Assembly: GCA_022823145.1 (NCBI GenBank)
Contig: JAJDXS010000063.1
Span: forward strand, 1 to 64,000
Reading direction: 5' to 3'
Source of the DNA: Gemmatimonadota bacterium
GTDB taxonomy: Bacteria; Gemmatimonadota; Gemmatimonadetes; Longimicrobiales; Gaopeijiaceae
DNA: 64,000 bases
Shown here: positions 26,624-34,486 of the stretch, one piece after another
How the letters are laid out: each line of letters starts with the position of its first letter
How positions within the stretch are numbered: the first letter of the stretch is position 1
Program-made: the position numbers and the translations under genes
The notes under the pieces: generated by a model
Database searches by the model: none
What the model was told of the DNA's origin: nothing
The model's input: only the letters and a program-made list of their open reading frames with translations

Positions 26624-27133
26624 TCACCGCCGCCCGCTCGCATGATCGCCGTGGTCCCGCAGCTGCGCGTCGAACCAGTCATGGATCGCCGATACCAGCG
26701 CCGGCTCCTCGGCCCTGTATACAACCCGGGCACCGAGTTCGATCTCTCCGTATTCGATCGCAAGTCTCTCATGCCCCATGACCAGCTCGTGGAGCCCGGC
26801 CATGTCCTCGCCGTGGATCATTGCGGGGTCGTGGAAGTCGCCCCTCGCAAAGCGCTCGGCCTCCTCTTCGAGATGCTCCCGGATGAGCGCAATCTGATGC
26901 GGATCCACGGAGTCCGCCACGACCTCCTGAATGCCGCCGAACTCCGTCTTCTCGAAGTAATGGGTGGTCGCGTCGAGATCGAAGGGCATCACCTGCGCAC
27001 CCGCGGCTGCCACTTCGGCCTGGTGCTCCGCCATTTCGGCCTGGTGCTCCTCCGCATCGGACGACTGATCAGCCTCCGCGCATCCCAGAACGGCCAGAGC
27101 GCCGAGGGCCAGGATTCTCCTTTTAGGAATCAT
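26624..27133 (-). CDS. Putative lipoprotein of an uncharacterised family
   Basis: This 169-aa protein begins MIPKRRILALGALAVLGC, a lipoprotein signal with the lipobox Cys at 18, followed by an acidic linker (QSSDAEEHQAEMAEHQAEV). The mature part includes MPFDLDATTHYFEKTEFGG and FARGDFHDPAMIHGEDM. Related proteins are often mis-annotated as aspartate carbamoyltransferase; nothing here supports that enzyme. The frame is open upstream of 27133, but only this start gives a signal peptide. A dyad copy (27183-27194) lies 50 nt upstream. It may be a periplasmic binding or stress protein; function is unknown. Confidence 0.7.
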   Translation of the reverse strand: MIPKRRILALGALAVLGCAEADQSSDAEEHQAEMAEHQAEVAAAGAQVMPFDLDATTHYFEKTEFGGIQEVVADSVDPHQIALIREHLEEEAERFARGDFHDPAMIHGEDMAGLHELVMGHERLAIEYGEIELGARVVYRAEEPALVSAIHDWFDAQLRDHGDHASGRR

Positions 27134-27182
27134 CGATGGCCTCGCTCCGGGCCGAGGCCCGGCTTGATTGGTCAATTGCAGC

Positions 27183-27194
27183 TTACATATTGTA
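27183..27194. promoter_or_regulatory. Dyad-like site TTACATATTGTA (copy 3)
   Basis: One base off the dyad core TTACATAATGTA, 50 nt upstream of the lipoprotein gene start on the minus strand. The rest of 27134-27413 shows no gene I can support. Confidence 0.35.
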
Positions 27195-27413
27195 GCCCAG
27201 CCTTTACATCCTTCCAGACCCCATGACCAACCGAAGACCGGCTGGTCTCCGCACCGGGCCGCCGGTCGGCTCCAGCGACACGATGTCGGCGTGCTCGGTC
27301 CAGGGCACAAGTTCGTGGACCTGGTCTCCGGTGTGGTGGGCGACGCGAAACTCCCGGGATCCGACAGCAGGGCGCCGGGCCCCGCGAAAATGTGCCAGCC
27401 GGGCCGCAGTGGA

Positions 27414-27926
27414 TTAGGCAACCGGCCAGTGTTCCGTCCGAGATTTGTTCGGCGTGAACGGCTGCATCACCCGGAAAAGAGCGAACAGAGTCCTCGTCCC
27501 CAGGCTGGGCCGGCCAGTCTCCATGACTGCCTTGAGCGTATTCACGATCATCGTGCCGCCCTGAATCATCTGCTTGGCCGACTTGGTGCCGATCGGCAGG
27601 TCCTCCACCGTCAACGTGAACTCCACCCCACGCTCGACCGGCTCGAGGTCGTAGATGACCTTGCATGCCGGTTCGTCCAGGTGAGTGAAGCGGAAGGTGT
27701 GACTGAGTCTCTGGTACGGCCGGACTTCGAGTATCTCTCCGACGACGCCCGTGTACGCGTTGTTGGGTGTCCGCATGGCGAGCTTCGATCCCGGACGCAA
27801 AGCGGAGACATCCATGCGGGAGTTGAAGAAGCACGCGATCGGTTCGTCGGTCTTTGTGATCTCCCGCCACACCTCCTCGACCGACGCGTGGATGACGATG
27901 CGGAAAACTTGTGTGGTTTCAGGCAC
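27414..27926 (-). CDS. SRPBCC/AHSA1-family protein
   Basis: This 170-aa protein has the START-like AHSA1 pattern: FRIVIHASVEEVWREIT at the N-terminus, MRTPNNAYTGVVGEILEV in the middle and a C-terminal helix (QMIQGGTMIVNTLKAVMET). Such proteins bind hydrophobic ligands in a cavity; members next to ArsR genes are common and their ligands are mostly unknown. It overlaps the upstream ArsR-type gene by 8 nt and is therefore its operon partner. It is slightly longer than usual at the C-terminus (RVMQPFTPNKSRTEHW). Confidence 0.88.
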   Translation of the reverse strand: MPETTQVFRIVIHASVEEVWREITKTDEPIACFFNSRMDVSALRPGSKLAMRTPNNAYTGVVGEILEVRPYQRLSHTFRFTHLDEPACKVIYDLEPVERGVEFTLTVEDLPIGTKSAKQMIQGGTMIVNTLKAVMETGRPSLGTRTLFALFRVMQPFTPNKSRTEHWPVA

Positions 27927-28269
27927 TCTTGAGTTCCTCCTTCTCTGCGCGGCCTTCGACTCGGGTCTTGAGGTCGGCCATCCGGCCTGCCCAGAAGCCC
28001 GCGTATTGCGTGGTCCAACGATCGTAGACCAGCTGGATGGGGATGGGATTAAAGAAGAGGTGCCGGACGCGCCCCTTCTTCCTGGACGTGATCAGACCCG
28101 CTGTTTCCAGCAGTCTGAGGTGCTTCATGACGGCGATCCGGCTGACGTCGAAGTGCGACGCCACAGCCGTGACACTCATCCCGGGCACTGAACTCACCAG
28201 GTCGAGCATCCGGCGGCGGCTGGGGTGCGCCATCGCGGCGAGCACGAGATCGAGCTGTGAGGCATCCAT
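27919..28269 (-). CDS. ArsR-family winged-helix repressor
   Basis: This 116-aa regulator shows the ArsR wHTH: AAMAHPSRRRMLDLVSS, then MSVTAVASHFDVSRIAVMKHL as the recognition helix and KKGRVRHLFFNP as the wing. No metal-binding Cys motif (CVC) is present, so it is not a classical arsenic sensor. The start at 28269 (MDASQL) is preferred to an upstream in-frame codon because the inverted repeat 28280-28295 lies directly before it and would otherwise be coding. The pair ArsR-SRPBCC is a frequent self-regulated module. Confidence 0.9.
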   Translation of the reverse strand: MDASQLDLVLAAMAHPSRRRMLDLVSSVPGMSVTAVASHFDVSRIAVMKHLRLLETAGLITSRKKGRVRHLFFNPIPIQLVYDRWTTQYAGFWAGRMADLKTRVEGRAEKEELKSA

Positions 28270-28279
28270 GAATTGATAT

Positions 28280-28295
28280 GTAACCGTTAGGTTAC
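28280..28295. promoter_or_regulatory. Inverted repeat GTAACC-GTTA-GGTTAC, likely ArsR operator
   Basis: A perfect 6-bp inverted repeat with a 4-nt spacer lies 11 nt upstream of the arsR-type start. Position and symmetry fit an autoregulatory operator for the ArsR-SRPBCC unit. Confidence 0.7.
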
Positions 28296-28501
28296 GTGTT
28301 GTCAATTGGCTGATCGCTCAGGCCGGGAATCCCGCCGCCCTCATCGAAGCGGCGCCCGAGACACAGCCGTACCGTGACAGGCCGGCCATCGGGCAGCTGC
28401 CATCTGGTACGGGTGTCGCCCCGGTTGGATTAGCTTGGGTGGATGGCACTATTCACCGGATCATCGGAAGCCGGCTACCCACTCTGAACGGGAACGCAAC
28501 A

Positions 28502-28879
28502 GTGAGACACTTCATCGCTCTGATGCTCGCCGGTTTGCTCGCCTCGCCAGCAATCGCGCAGAATCGACCGCCCTCCGGCCTCTGGGAGGGCCACGGAGAC
28601 GAAAAGACGGACGAGATCTTCTACGCCTTTGCCGCCGCGGGCATGGCAACGGGGATTGTGGTCGCCTCGCAGGCTTGCTCGGACGACAAGCGGCGGAGCA
28701 TCGGGCTGGGTCTCGAGTCCGCCGGGATCTGCCGCGAGAGTAAGCACTGGTCACGCCTGAACGGTGCAATTCTGGGGACAGGCGTGGGCGTGCTGACGTG
28801 GTGGCTGTTCCGCAAGGCGAAGCCATTCGACGCGATGTCGGTGGGCGACTTTGTGGCGTTCAGGATTCCGCTGGGCTAG
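28502..28879 (+). CDS. Small secreted or membrane protein
   Basis: This 125-aa protein begins at GTG 28502 with a signal peptide (RHFIALMLAGLLASPAIAQ, cleavage after AIA). The mature part contains a second hydrophobic stretch (FAAAGMATGIVVASQ) and a third (GTGVGVLTWWLFRKAKPF), so it may sit in a membrane. Two Cys (in QACSDD and AGICRE) lie between them. An in-frame ATG at 28439 would add 21 residues before the signal and is less likely. No family is recognised. The spacer from 28296 to 28501 holds no other gene. Confidence 0.55.
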   Translation: MRHFIALMLAGLLASPAIAQNRPPSGLWEGHGDEKTDEIFYAFAAAGMATGIVVASQACSDDKRRSIGLGLESAGICRESKHWSRLNGAILGTGVGVLTWWLFRKAKPFDAMSVGDFVAFRIPLG

Positions 28880-28901
28880 CGTTCCTGGCGAACGTGGTGG
28901 C

Positions 28902-28997
28902 AAGGAGGCGGAGATGATCGACGCAGGGGTGGAGGAACGGCGGGACCGGGCGGAGTGTGAGGGGCGCGCCATGCTGGCGCGTTCGCGGGACGACTGA
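28902..28997 (+). pseudogene. Remnant of an Rpn-family nuclease gene (C-terminal part)
   Basis: Bases 28902-28938 match 32943-32979 of the intact Rpn gene at 35 of 37 positions and translate in frame as KEAEMIDAGVEE versus KEAEMIYAGVEE. The frame then drifts (RRDRAECEGRAML) and stops at 28995-28997. No N-terminal part is present. This is a 3' piece of a second Rpn copy. Confidence 0.7.
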
Positions 28998-29105
28998 CGC
29001 GTCAACCGCGGTTTCCATAATGTCACGTCGTCGGAGGACCATCCGACGGTGACGTCCATGGTCTGGCCCTGCTGGTCCAGCACGCGGGCGATCAACTGCA
29101 TGGTC

Positions 29106-29163
29106 TGTCCCTCAGGTCGTCCCAGTCATCGCCCTGCGTGAAGACGCTGTGGCCCAGCGCTCG
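29106..29163 (-). pseudogene. Remnant of the HicB-like gene
   Basis: This 58-nt segment matches 26448-26505 of the intact HicB-like gene with 6 mismatches (about 90% identity). Only the middle (ALGHSV...DDWDDL region) is left; both gene ends are gone. The surrounding 28998-29251 stretch has no intact gene. Confidence 0.7.
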
Positions 29164-29251
29164 ACTGCGCGATCTGTGGGGCCCAGAGCATGGTGTTCCA
29201 AGTCATGGAGAAGCTCTTTCCCTGATCGCGTGCAACGAGGCCAGACCGGGC

Positions 29252-30403
29252 TCAGAACACCTTCCGTCCCTCGGCCAGATTGAGCAGATCGGGAAACACC
29301 CACAGCGCAGCTCTCCGTCCGGCCGACGGGACGAGCTCCTTCAGGACGCCGTTCGTCCGCAGCCGCGTGAGAAGGCGACGCGCCGTGGGCCCCGGGATGT
29401 CCGCGCCAAGCACGAAGTCGGTGCTCGAAAAGACCGGTCGCCTGAACAACCAGTCCAGCGCCGAAGTAGCGTACCGGGACCGCGTCATCCTGGGAATCCT
29501 GGTCTTCAAGTCGTCGTAGAGCCCGAGAATGCCCCGAGCCTTGACCAGATTCTCCTCCGCCTGCGCGCGCACGGCCTGCATGAAGAAGAGGGTCCACGTC
29601 GTCCAGTCCCGGTCGCGCGACACCGACAGGAGCGACTCGTAGTAGTCGCTTCGGTGGGCCTCCAGGAATCCGCTGACGTAGAAGTGTGGCCGCTCGACCA
29701 TGCCCCACTGCCAGAGCATAAGAGGAATCAGCATGCGGCCCACGCGGCCGTTGCCGTCCAGAAACGGATGCAGCGCTTCGAACTCGGCGTGCAGGACGGC
29801 CAGCTGGACCAGCCTGTCCGGCACGTCGTCGGCGCTCGCGTTGGCGTACCGCTCCCAACGGCTCATGGCGTCCGGGATCTCGGGGGCGGCGGGCGGCACG
29901 TAGCGGGCCTCCTCGATGCCACGACCCGGGGGACCGATCCAGTTGGGGACACGGCGGTACTCCCCCGGCGACTTCCCGGCACCGCACACGCTGTCGAGGA
30001 GCACCTCGTGGGCCTTGCAGATCACGCGGCGGGACATCGGGAATGTCTCCAGCATGTGCTCCGCCTCGTGCATCGCCCGGCGGTAGTTCAGGATCTCGCG
30101 GATGTCCTCCCGGCGCTCAGGCGACTCGGCGTCGACGCCGGCCTCGAACTCGAGGACCTCGGTCATGGAGGCTTGCGTCCCCTCGATGCGCGACGAGAGA
30201 ACGGCCTCCCGGGTCGACAGCGGCGACAACAGGACGCCGGAGTTGGGCATGGCCTGGAGAATGCCGTCGTAGCGGGCCACCGCCGCCGTCGCGGGTCCGA
30301 TATGGGGCAGCAGGACGTGCCAGTCGAAGCCGTCCGCGACCGGAGGAAACGCGCCCGCGTGGTAGTGGACCGGGCTCCGTTGTGGGCTTTGCGTGTCGCT
30401 CAT
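29252..30403 (-). CDS. Fic-domain protein, probable AMP-transferase with N-terminal inhibitory motif
   Basis: This 383-aa protein has the canonical Fic loop HPFLDGNGRVGR at 212-223, including the catalytic His, so AMPylation (or another nucleotidyl transfer) is likely. An N-terminal inhibitory helix motif S-R-I-E-G at 71-75 marks a class II Fic that blocks its own active site. The C-terminal 100 residues form a winged-helix-like domain (FSSTDFVLGADIPGPTARRLLT), common in Fic-wHTH proteins. Start is ATG 30403; a TTG three codons upstream is weaker. Upstream, CACTTTAGGGACAATAATG (30429-30447) is an AT-richer stretch that may hold its promoter. It is a single gene amid remnants. Confidence 0.93.
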   Translation of the reverse strand: MSDTQSPQRSPVHYHAGAFPPVADGFDWHVLLPHIGPATAAVARYDGILQAMPNSGVLLSPLSTREAVLSSRIEGTQASMTEVLEFEAGVDAESPERREDIREILNYRRAMHEAEHMLETFPMSRRVICKAHEVLLDSVCGAGKSPGEYRRVPNWIGPPGRGIEEARYVPPAAPEIPDAMSRWERYANASADDVPDRLVQLAVLHAEFEALHPFLDGNGRVGRMLIPLMLWQWGMVERPHFYVSGFLEAHRSDYYESLLSVSRDRDWTTWTLFFMQAVRAQAEENLVKARGILGLYDDLKTRIPRMTRSRYATSALDWLFRRPVFSSTDFVLGADIPGPTARRLLTRLRTNGVLKELVPSAGRRAALWVFPDLLNLAEGRKVF

Positions 30404-30494
30404 GAACAACAAGATGGCTTGTCGATCACTTTAGGGACAATAATGGATGACAAATGCAGCGGGATCACGGCTGGGCGACCGACGCCGACCGCGC

Positions 30495-30645
30495 ATGGAT
30501 CCCGTCATGGACGCCGACGTGTTTGAGGTCCAAGCCGTCTCGGTGAGCAACCTCCGAATCAACCTCGACGACCTGCTCCACGCCCGCACGGTCGAGTCCG
30601 AGCGCATCGAGTTCAAGGCCACGTGGGACCAGAGGGTCACCCTTT
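30495..30645 (+). pseudogene. Truncated AlbA_2/RecG-like gene (N-terminus only)
   Basis: From ATG 30495 the product reads INLDDLLHARTVESERIEFK, the start of the Schlafen AlbA_2 domain seen in ATP-binding DUF4062/RecG-like proteins. After ATWDQ (about 30635) the family pattern ends and a run of eight G (30653-30660) begins. The rest of the gene is absent. I see this as a truncated gene, not a small functional one. Confidence 0.6.
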
Positions 30646-31286
30646 CGTGCCTGGGGGGGGAAATCCCCCGCAAGAGATTCAGGGCTTCCCCTCTACCGAG
30701 GGCGGACATGCGCCGACAGCTTACAAAGGATCGGTCTGGGGATCGTCGAGGCGTCCGAACGGCTCTGGCGCTCCTCTAAACGACATGAACGAACCCAGGG
30801 ATGTCCTGATTCCCTGAAGCAAGGATGTCGGCTTGTCCTGTTTCGTCAGAGCTTCGCTATCCCGCTACGCTGGAATCGGGACCTTGGCACAGAGAGCACT
30901 TGTCTTCTGGCTGTCGTTGGCCTGCCTGGCGGCCTGAACGTGCGCCGCTGAGTTGAGCCGCTGCGGGCAACGGCCGGACGTCCAGGCGGCCGGCAGCCGG
31001 ATGTTCTCCCGCCGCCCACCGATCACCGCCGGTCGAGGCCGTCTCCCGGCTGGGCCGATCGCCGGACCCGTGAACGCGTAGCCGGTCTCGGTAAGCATGG
31101 TCGTGTAAAGGACGGGCGCTTGTACGGAGTGCAAGCGACCGCCGCCTGACCTCTGCAGCGAGCGCGGTGCTGTCGCACAGTTGGTGTGGCAGCAGCGGAA
31201 AGTTCGCGAATTATCGGTGCCCGAACACCTATATGGTCCGAAGGTCTTGGGGGTCGCTGAGTACGACAAGCAAAGCAAGACGGTAG
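30646..31286. other. Stretch without a recognisable gene
   Basis: No supported gene. GGGGGGAAATCCCCC at about 30655-30669 can form a strong hairpin just after the AlbA_2 remnant. Several open frames exist on both strands but none has a family motif or plausible start. A plus-strand frame from about 31181 (LVWQQRKVRELS...) could be the decayed N-terminus of the nuclease remnant that follows. Confidence 0.4.
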
Positions 31287-31989
31287 AGGCCGTGGGTCGA
31301 GCATTCGATAACCTCGACACAGTCTCGCATCCGACATCAAGTACTGGCGTGGTTGCTTCGGCCCGCCGACACCCATGGTATCGGCGCACGATTCCTGGAA
31401 TGGTTCGTGGACGACGTCGATGGGCGACTCGCAACGGGGAATGAGACGCGTCTTTCCGAAGCCAGCTTCGAGGCATCGAATGTCACCGTCTGGAGGGAGC
31501 GGGACTACGTCGACATCACGGTCCTGTTCAAAAGAGAGCAGCGTTTGATCGCCATCGAGAACAAGGTGGGACCGGCGTCTGCCGACCACGCCAACCAAAT
31601 TCAGGGGGTACGCGGACAAGCTGCGGGAGAAGCACGAGGGACACACAGTGAGCAGCGTCCTGTTGACCACTTCGACCGACGGAACCGTTGATTATCCGAG
31701 CATCTCCCATGTCAGCTGGGAGTCCGTCCACAACGCGATCCGTTCACTCCTTGACGATGGGGAATTCCACTCCGGCGGCGTAAGAGCCTTTGTTCGGCAG
31801 TACCTCGACCTGGTCGAGAAGTGGTTTCGTCCCACGGGAGTCGAAGGGTTCAGGAAGCTCCTTGACGACTATCATCCCGTCCTGCAGAAGATGCGAAAGA
31901 TCCTGGATGAGGACAGCGATGACGGTGTCCTTGAGCGGATACCTGGGGATCTGACGGACTATGCCGATACGGCCGATCCGCGCGCTTAG
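31287..31989 (+). pseudogene. Frameshifted PD-(D/E)XK nuclease gene (PDDEXK_4-like)
   Basis: Two frames together make one nuclease. Frame A reads RHQVLAWLLRPADTHGIG, then ARFLEWFVDDV and YVDITVLF...IAIENKVG, which is the PDDEXK_4 N-terminus and catalytic D...ExK. At 31605-31609 a run of five G shifts the frame; with four G the text continues IQGYADKLREKHEGH and joins frame B (SSVLLTTSTDGTVDYPSI... to the stop at 31989). The 5' part is also broken: frame A is closed by a stop at 31284-31286 with no start. It belongs to the same broad family as the intact 24674 gene. Confidence 0.75.
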
Positions 31990-32000
31990 AATGACAAGCG

Positions 32001-32018
32001 GAGATTACAAAAAGTAAA
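32001..32018. promoter_or_regulatory. AT-rich site GAGATTACAAAAAGTAAA (copy 4)
   Basis: Shares GAGATTACAWAAAGTAA with 21532-21548 (one mismatch in 17). It lies just after the nuclease remnant and about 200 nt before the Rpn gene start. Confidence 0.4.
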
Positions 32019-32213
32019 CTCTACACGACATTCTACCACGACGCGCGTGACCGCGGACGCGGCTTCGGCATCGGCAGGAGCTCCCGAAACAACAAGTCCC
32101 AAACTGCTATGGAACCGCCCCTTCTCCGGAGCGATCCTTACGCGCGACGGGCTTTCACTCGGCTCCACAACTGGATCCGGGAGCCCCCGATCCCCCCAAA
32201 CCTGCCTCGCGCC

Positions 32214-33263
32214 ATGAGCTCCCCGGAGTCCCGACGACACGACCAGTCCTACAAGCTGCTGTTCTCGATCCCCCTGGCAGTCGACCAACTGACCCGGCAT
32301 TTCCTCGACGCCGGACTGGCCGACGCACTCGACTTCAAGAGAGTCGAAGTCCTCGCAACCGAGCGGATTACAGCCGGGCTGGTCCGCTCCCACGCCGATC
32401 TCCTGTGGAAGATCCACTTCCGCGGGAGCCCCCGGCATGTGCTCCTCGCGATCGAGTTCCAGTCGGCGGTCGACCGGTACATGGCGGTGCGCGTCCACCA
32501 CTACGTCGTCGCCGCCTACCACGGGATGACCGCCGCCAAGGCTCAAGGCGACGAACTCGCCCCCGGAGGGCAGCTGCCGCCCACGCTCGCGGTAACCATC
32601 TACAACGGGCGGGCGCGTTGGACAGCCCCGCGGGACATCTTCGAGTTGATCGAGCCGGTGCACGGGTGGCTCGCCGCACGCCAACCCGGACTGCGCCACG
32701 AGGTCCTTGACCTGCGGGATCGGGCGCGCCACCCTCTACCCAAGGCGAACGTGGTGTCGTGGATCGCGAGCCTGGAGCTTGACCCCTCCCCCGGCAACGT
32801 ATCGCGCGTCGTTCACCGGGTGCTGGAGCGGTATCCCGGAGCGAAGCACGCGAGGCTGCGCGAGGCGTTCCGGGAATGGGTGCTGGGCGCGGCCGCATCG
32901 TGGGGGATCGGAGAAGAGGTGCTGGAAGAGGTACAGTCGCTAAAGGAGGCGGAGATGATCTACGCAGGTGTGGAGGAACTGAAGGAGCAATACCGCGAGA
33001 GAAGGGAGCGCGCGCGCGTGGAGGGCCACGCCGAGGGCCACGCCGAGGGCCGCGCGGAAGGCCGCGCGGAAGGCCGCGCCGCAATCGTCTGCCGGCTGGC
33101 GAGGCTCAAGTTCGGCGCGGAGACGGCCGACCCGTTGTCACGGCTGCTGGAGGGGGTCGCCGACCCGGAGCGGATCGCGCTCATAGGTGACCGCATCATC
33201 GAATGCAAGACCGGTACCGAACTGCTGGCACGCGTTCGGCACACCATCGGGCCCGACGTGTAG
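32214..33263 (+). CDS. Rpn-family recombination-promoting nuclease (PD-(D/E)XK)
   Basis: This 349-aa protein matches the Rpn/YhgA-like family. It opens with SSPESRRHDQSYKLLFSIP (HDxxYK is typical), continues with HADLLWKIHF and LLAIEFQSAVDRYMAVRVHHY, which give the D...ExQ active site of this group. The C-terminal third has a coiled-coil hinge made of tandem EGHAEGHAEGRAEGRAEGRA repeats, then an end domain. The start at 32214 is chosen because homology begins there; an in-frame upstream start adds 35 unlikely residues. Rpn proteins are DNA endonucleases linked to RecA-independent recombination and mobile DNA. A 3' fragment of a second copy is at 28902. Confidence 0.88.
   Translation: MSSPESRRHDQSYKLLFSIPLAVDQLTRHFLDAGLADALDFKRVEVLATERITAGLVRSHADLLWKIHFRGSPRHVLLAIEFQSAVDRYMAVRVHHYVVAAYHGMTAAKAQGDELAPGGQLPPTLAVTIYNGRARWTAPRDIFELIEPVHGWLAARQPGLRHEVLDLRDRARHPLPKANVVSWIASLELDPSPGNVSRVVHRVLERYPGAKHARLREAFREWVLGAAASWGIGEEVLEEVQSLKEAEMIYAGVEELKEQYRERRERARVEGHAEGHAEGRAEGRAEGRAAIVCRLARLKFGAETADPLSRLLEGVADPERIALIGDRIIECKTGTELLARVRHTIGPDV
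33021..33080 (+). repeat. Tandem 12-bp repeats (GAGGGCCACGCC type), five units
   Basis: Five in-frame 12-bp units encode EGHA/EGRA in the Rpn protein. Units one and two are identical; the others differ by one to three bases. Such repeats vary in number by slippage without breaking the frame. Confidence 0.9.
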
Positions 33264-33297
33264 AGGGGGCCCAGGGGAACGCTTGCTGGCCGGTCTT

Positions 33298-33990
33298 TCA
33301 GCTGCCAAGGCGGTAGGACACGCCGGCGGTGAGCGACCTTGCGATGCCGTGGATCGGCCCCGTCGATGTGGTCACCTCCCCGAGATCTCTCAGGTTGATG
33401 CCGACGCGGTAGTCCACCGAAGCGTTCAGCCTGGGCGATACAACCAGACTCACCGCGGCTCCGGTGACGAAGCGCCAGTCGCTGTCGACCCGTGACGCCG
33501 AACAATCCTGCCGGTCGCCGAACGTCAGGCTTTCCCTCGAACATTTGACCGGGATACCAAAGGTTGGGCCGGCGGTGAGGCGAAGCGTGAGATGGTCGTC
33601 GACACCGTACCGCGCCTGTCCAAGCACGGCGAAGTCGATGAAGTCGTGCATGTGTTGGCGGTCTTCCGCCTGGTGTGTCTCCGTATCAGGGGGGCACGGT
33701 GTGTCGAGTCGAACCGGAGCCTGCCGTTGTGCGGCCAGCGTGCTGGGCTCCCTCGGTCGCAGCCCGCAGGTCAGCGGTATGCCTCCCTGCTTGTACCGGA
33801 GCCCGAACTCAAGGCCGAGACGAGCGTCCGGGGGCGTGCGCGCGGTCAGCCCGACCGCCATGCGAGTCTGCGATTGACGACTTGTGACGTCGGGCCAATA
33901 CGGCCCCGCGCTGAACCCCACTTCGCCGATCGGCGGCTGGAAAACGGCTCCGAATACGCCCATCAGGACGAGGCCGGCGAGTTTTTCCAT
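33298..33990 (-). CDS. Outer-membrane beta-barrel-like protein
   Basis: This 230-aa protein starts with a short hydrophobic signal (EKLAGLVLMGVFGAVFQ) and then shows alternating hydrophobic strands with aromatic girdles (GEVGFSAGPYWPDV, RLGLEFGLRYKQGG, HLTLRLTAGPTFGI, LVVSPRLNASVDYRVG). It ends LTAGVSYRLGS, a plausible barrel terminus. It resembles small PorT/OmpW-type barrels in general layout only. It is not in an operon and its function is unknown. The frame is convergent with the Rpn gene, 34 nt away. Confidence 0.72.
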   Translation of the reverse strand: MEKLAGLVLMGVFGAVFQPPIGEVGFSAGPYWPDVTSRQSQTRMAVGLTARTPPDARLGLEFGLRYKQGGIPLTCGLRPREPSTLAAQRQAPVRLDTPCPPDTETHQAEDRQHMHDFIDFAVLGQARYGVDDHLTLRLTAGPTFGIPVKCSRESLTFGDRQDCSASRVDSDWRFVTGAAVSLVVSPRLNASVDYRVGINLRDLGEVTTSTGPIHGIARSLTAGVSYRLGS

Positions 33991-34150
33991 GACTTGTCTC
34001 CGGCTGCGCTGCGGGAAGCGTGCCGCAACCCTGGGCTCGGGGCAATCCGTTCACACCCTGCGCGGGGTCGCAGGCCATCGGCCTCAGGCAGCAGTTGGGC
34101 CTCCGTCAGTGTGTACCCGTGAATCGGAACCAGCACGGGCTCAGGCATCC

Positions 34151-34184
34151 GAAATCTCCCGGAATCTCCCGGAATCTCCCGGAT
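34151..34184 (+). repeat. Three tandem copies of a 10-bp unit GGAATCTCCC
   Basis: GAAATCTCCC-GGAATCTCCC-GGAATCTCCC followed by GGAT. Short direct repeat directly upstream of the MazE-like remnant. Too short and unspaced for CRISPR. Confidence 0.85.
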
Positions 34185-34191
34185 CGTGCAA

Positions 34192-34362
34192 AATCACACA
34201 GAATTGCGTGCACTCTACGCGGCCGCCGTCGCGGAATACGTGGCGAAGCACCGTGACGCGGACGTAACCGCAAGGCTGAATTCCGTCTACGCCGATTCGC
34301 CCAGCGGAATCGATCCGGACATGCGCCGGGCACAGGCTCGCTCGGTAGCCGAAGCTTGGTAG
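34192..34362 (+). pseudogene. Remnant of a MazE-like antitoxin (C-terminus)
   Basis: The frame reads HTELRALYAAAVAEYVAKH, then DADVTARLNSVYADSPSG and stops at 34360-34362. This matches the C-terminal half of ribbon-helix-helix MazE-type antitoxins (SRSELYxxAxxEYxxxH...LNxVY). No start codon or RHH strand is present in frame, and the 10-bp repeats lie where the N-terminus should be. The upstream spacer from 33991 holds no gene. Confidence 0.6.
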
Positions 34363-34366
34363 TCGC

Positions 34367-34486
34367 ACGCCGGGAACCCAGCTGCTGACGATTGATGTGG
34401 ACTACCTCACCGACCGAGCCGGACAGGTCTCCCGAAGACTCATGGCGCACGTCGAGATCGGGCTGAGACTGGTGCTTGCGCTTTAG
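34367..34486 (+). pseudogene. Remnant of a MazF-like toxin (C-terminus)
   Basis: In another frame the sequence ends with TQLLTIDVDYLTDRAGQV, SRRLMAHVEIGLRLVLAL and TAG (34484-34486), the last two helices of a MazF/PemK toxin. The first two-thirds of the toxin is missing, so it is surely inactive. It follows the MazE-like remnant directly and overlaps the convergent end of the next gene by 4 nt. Confidence 0.65.

Noticed and set aside
26624..27133. Aspartate carbamoyltransferase
   Set aside because: The label occurs in databases for this family, but there is no ATCase motif and the protein is a short lipoprotein.
30865..31476. Minus-strand 203-codon frame
   Set aside because: Compositionally odd, no start context, no family match, and it overlaps a recognisable nuclease remnant on the plus strand.
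34151..34184. Possible CRISPR repeat
   Set aside because: Unit is only 10 bp with no spacers, and there are no cas genes.
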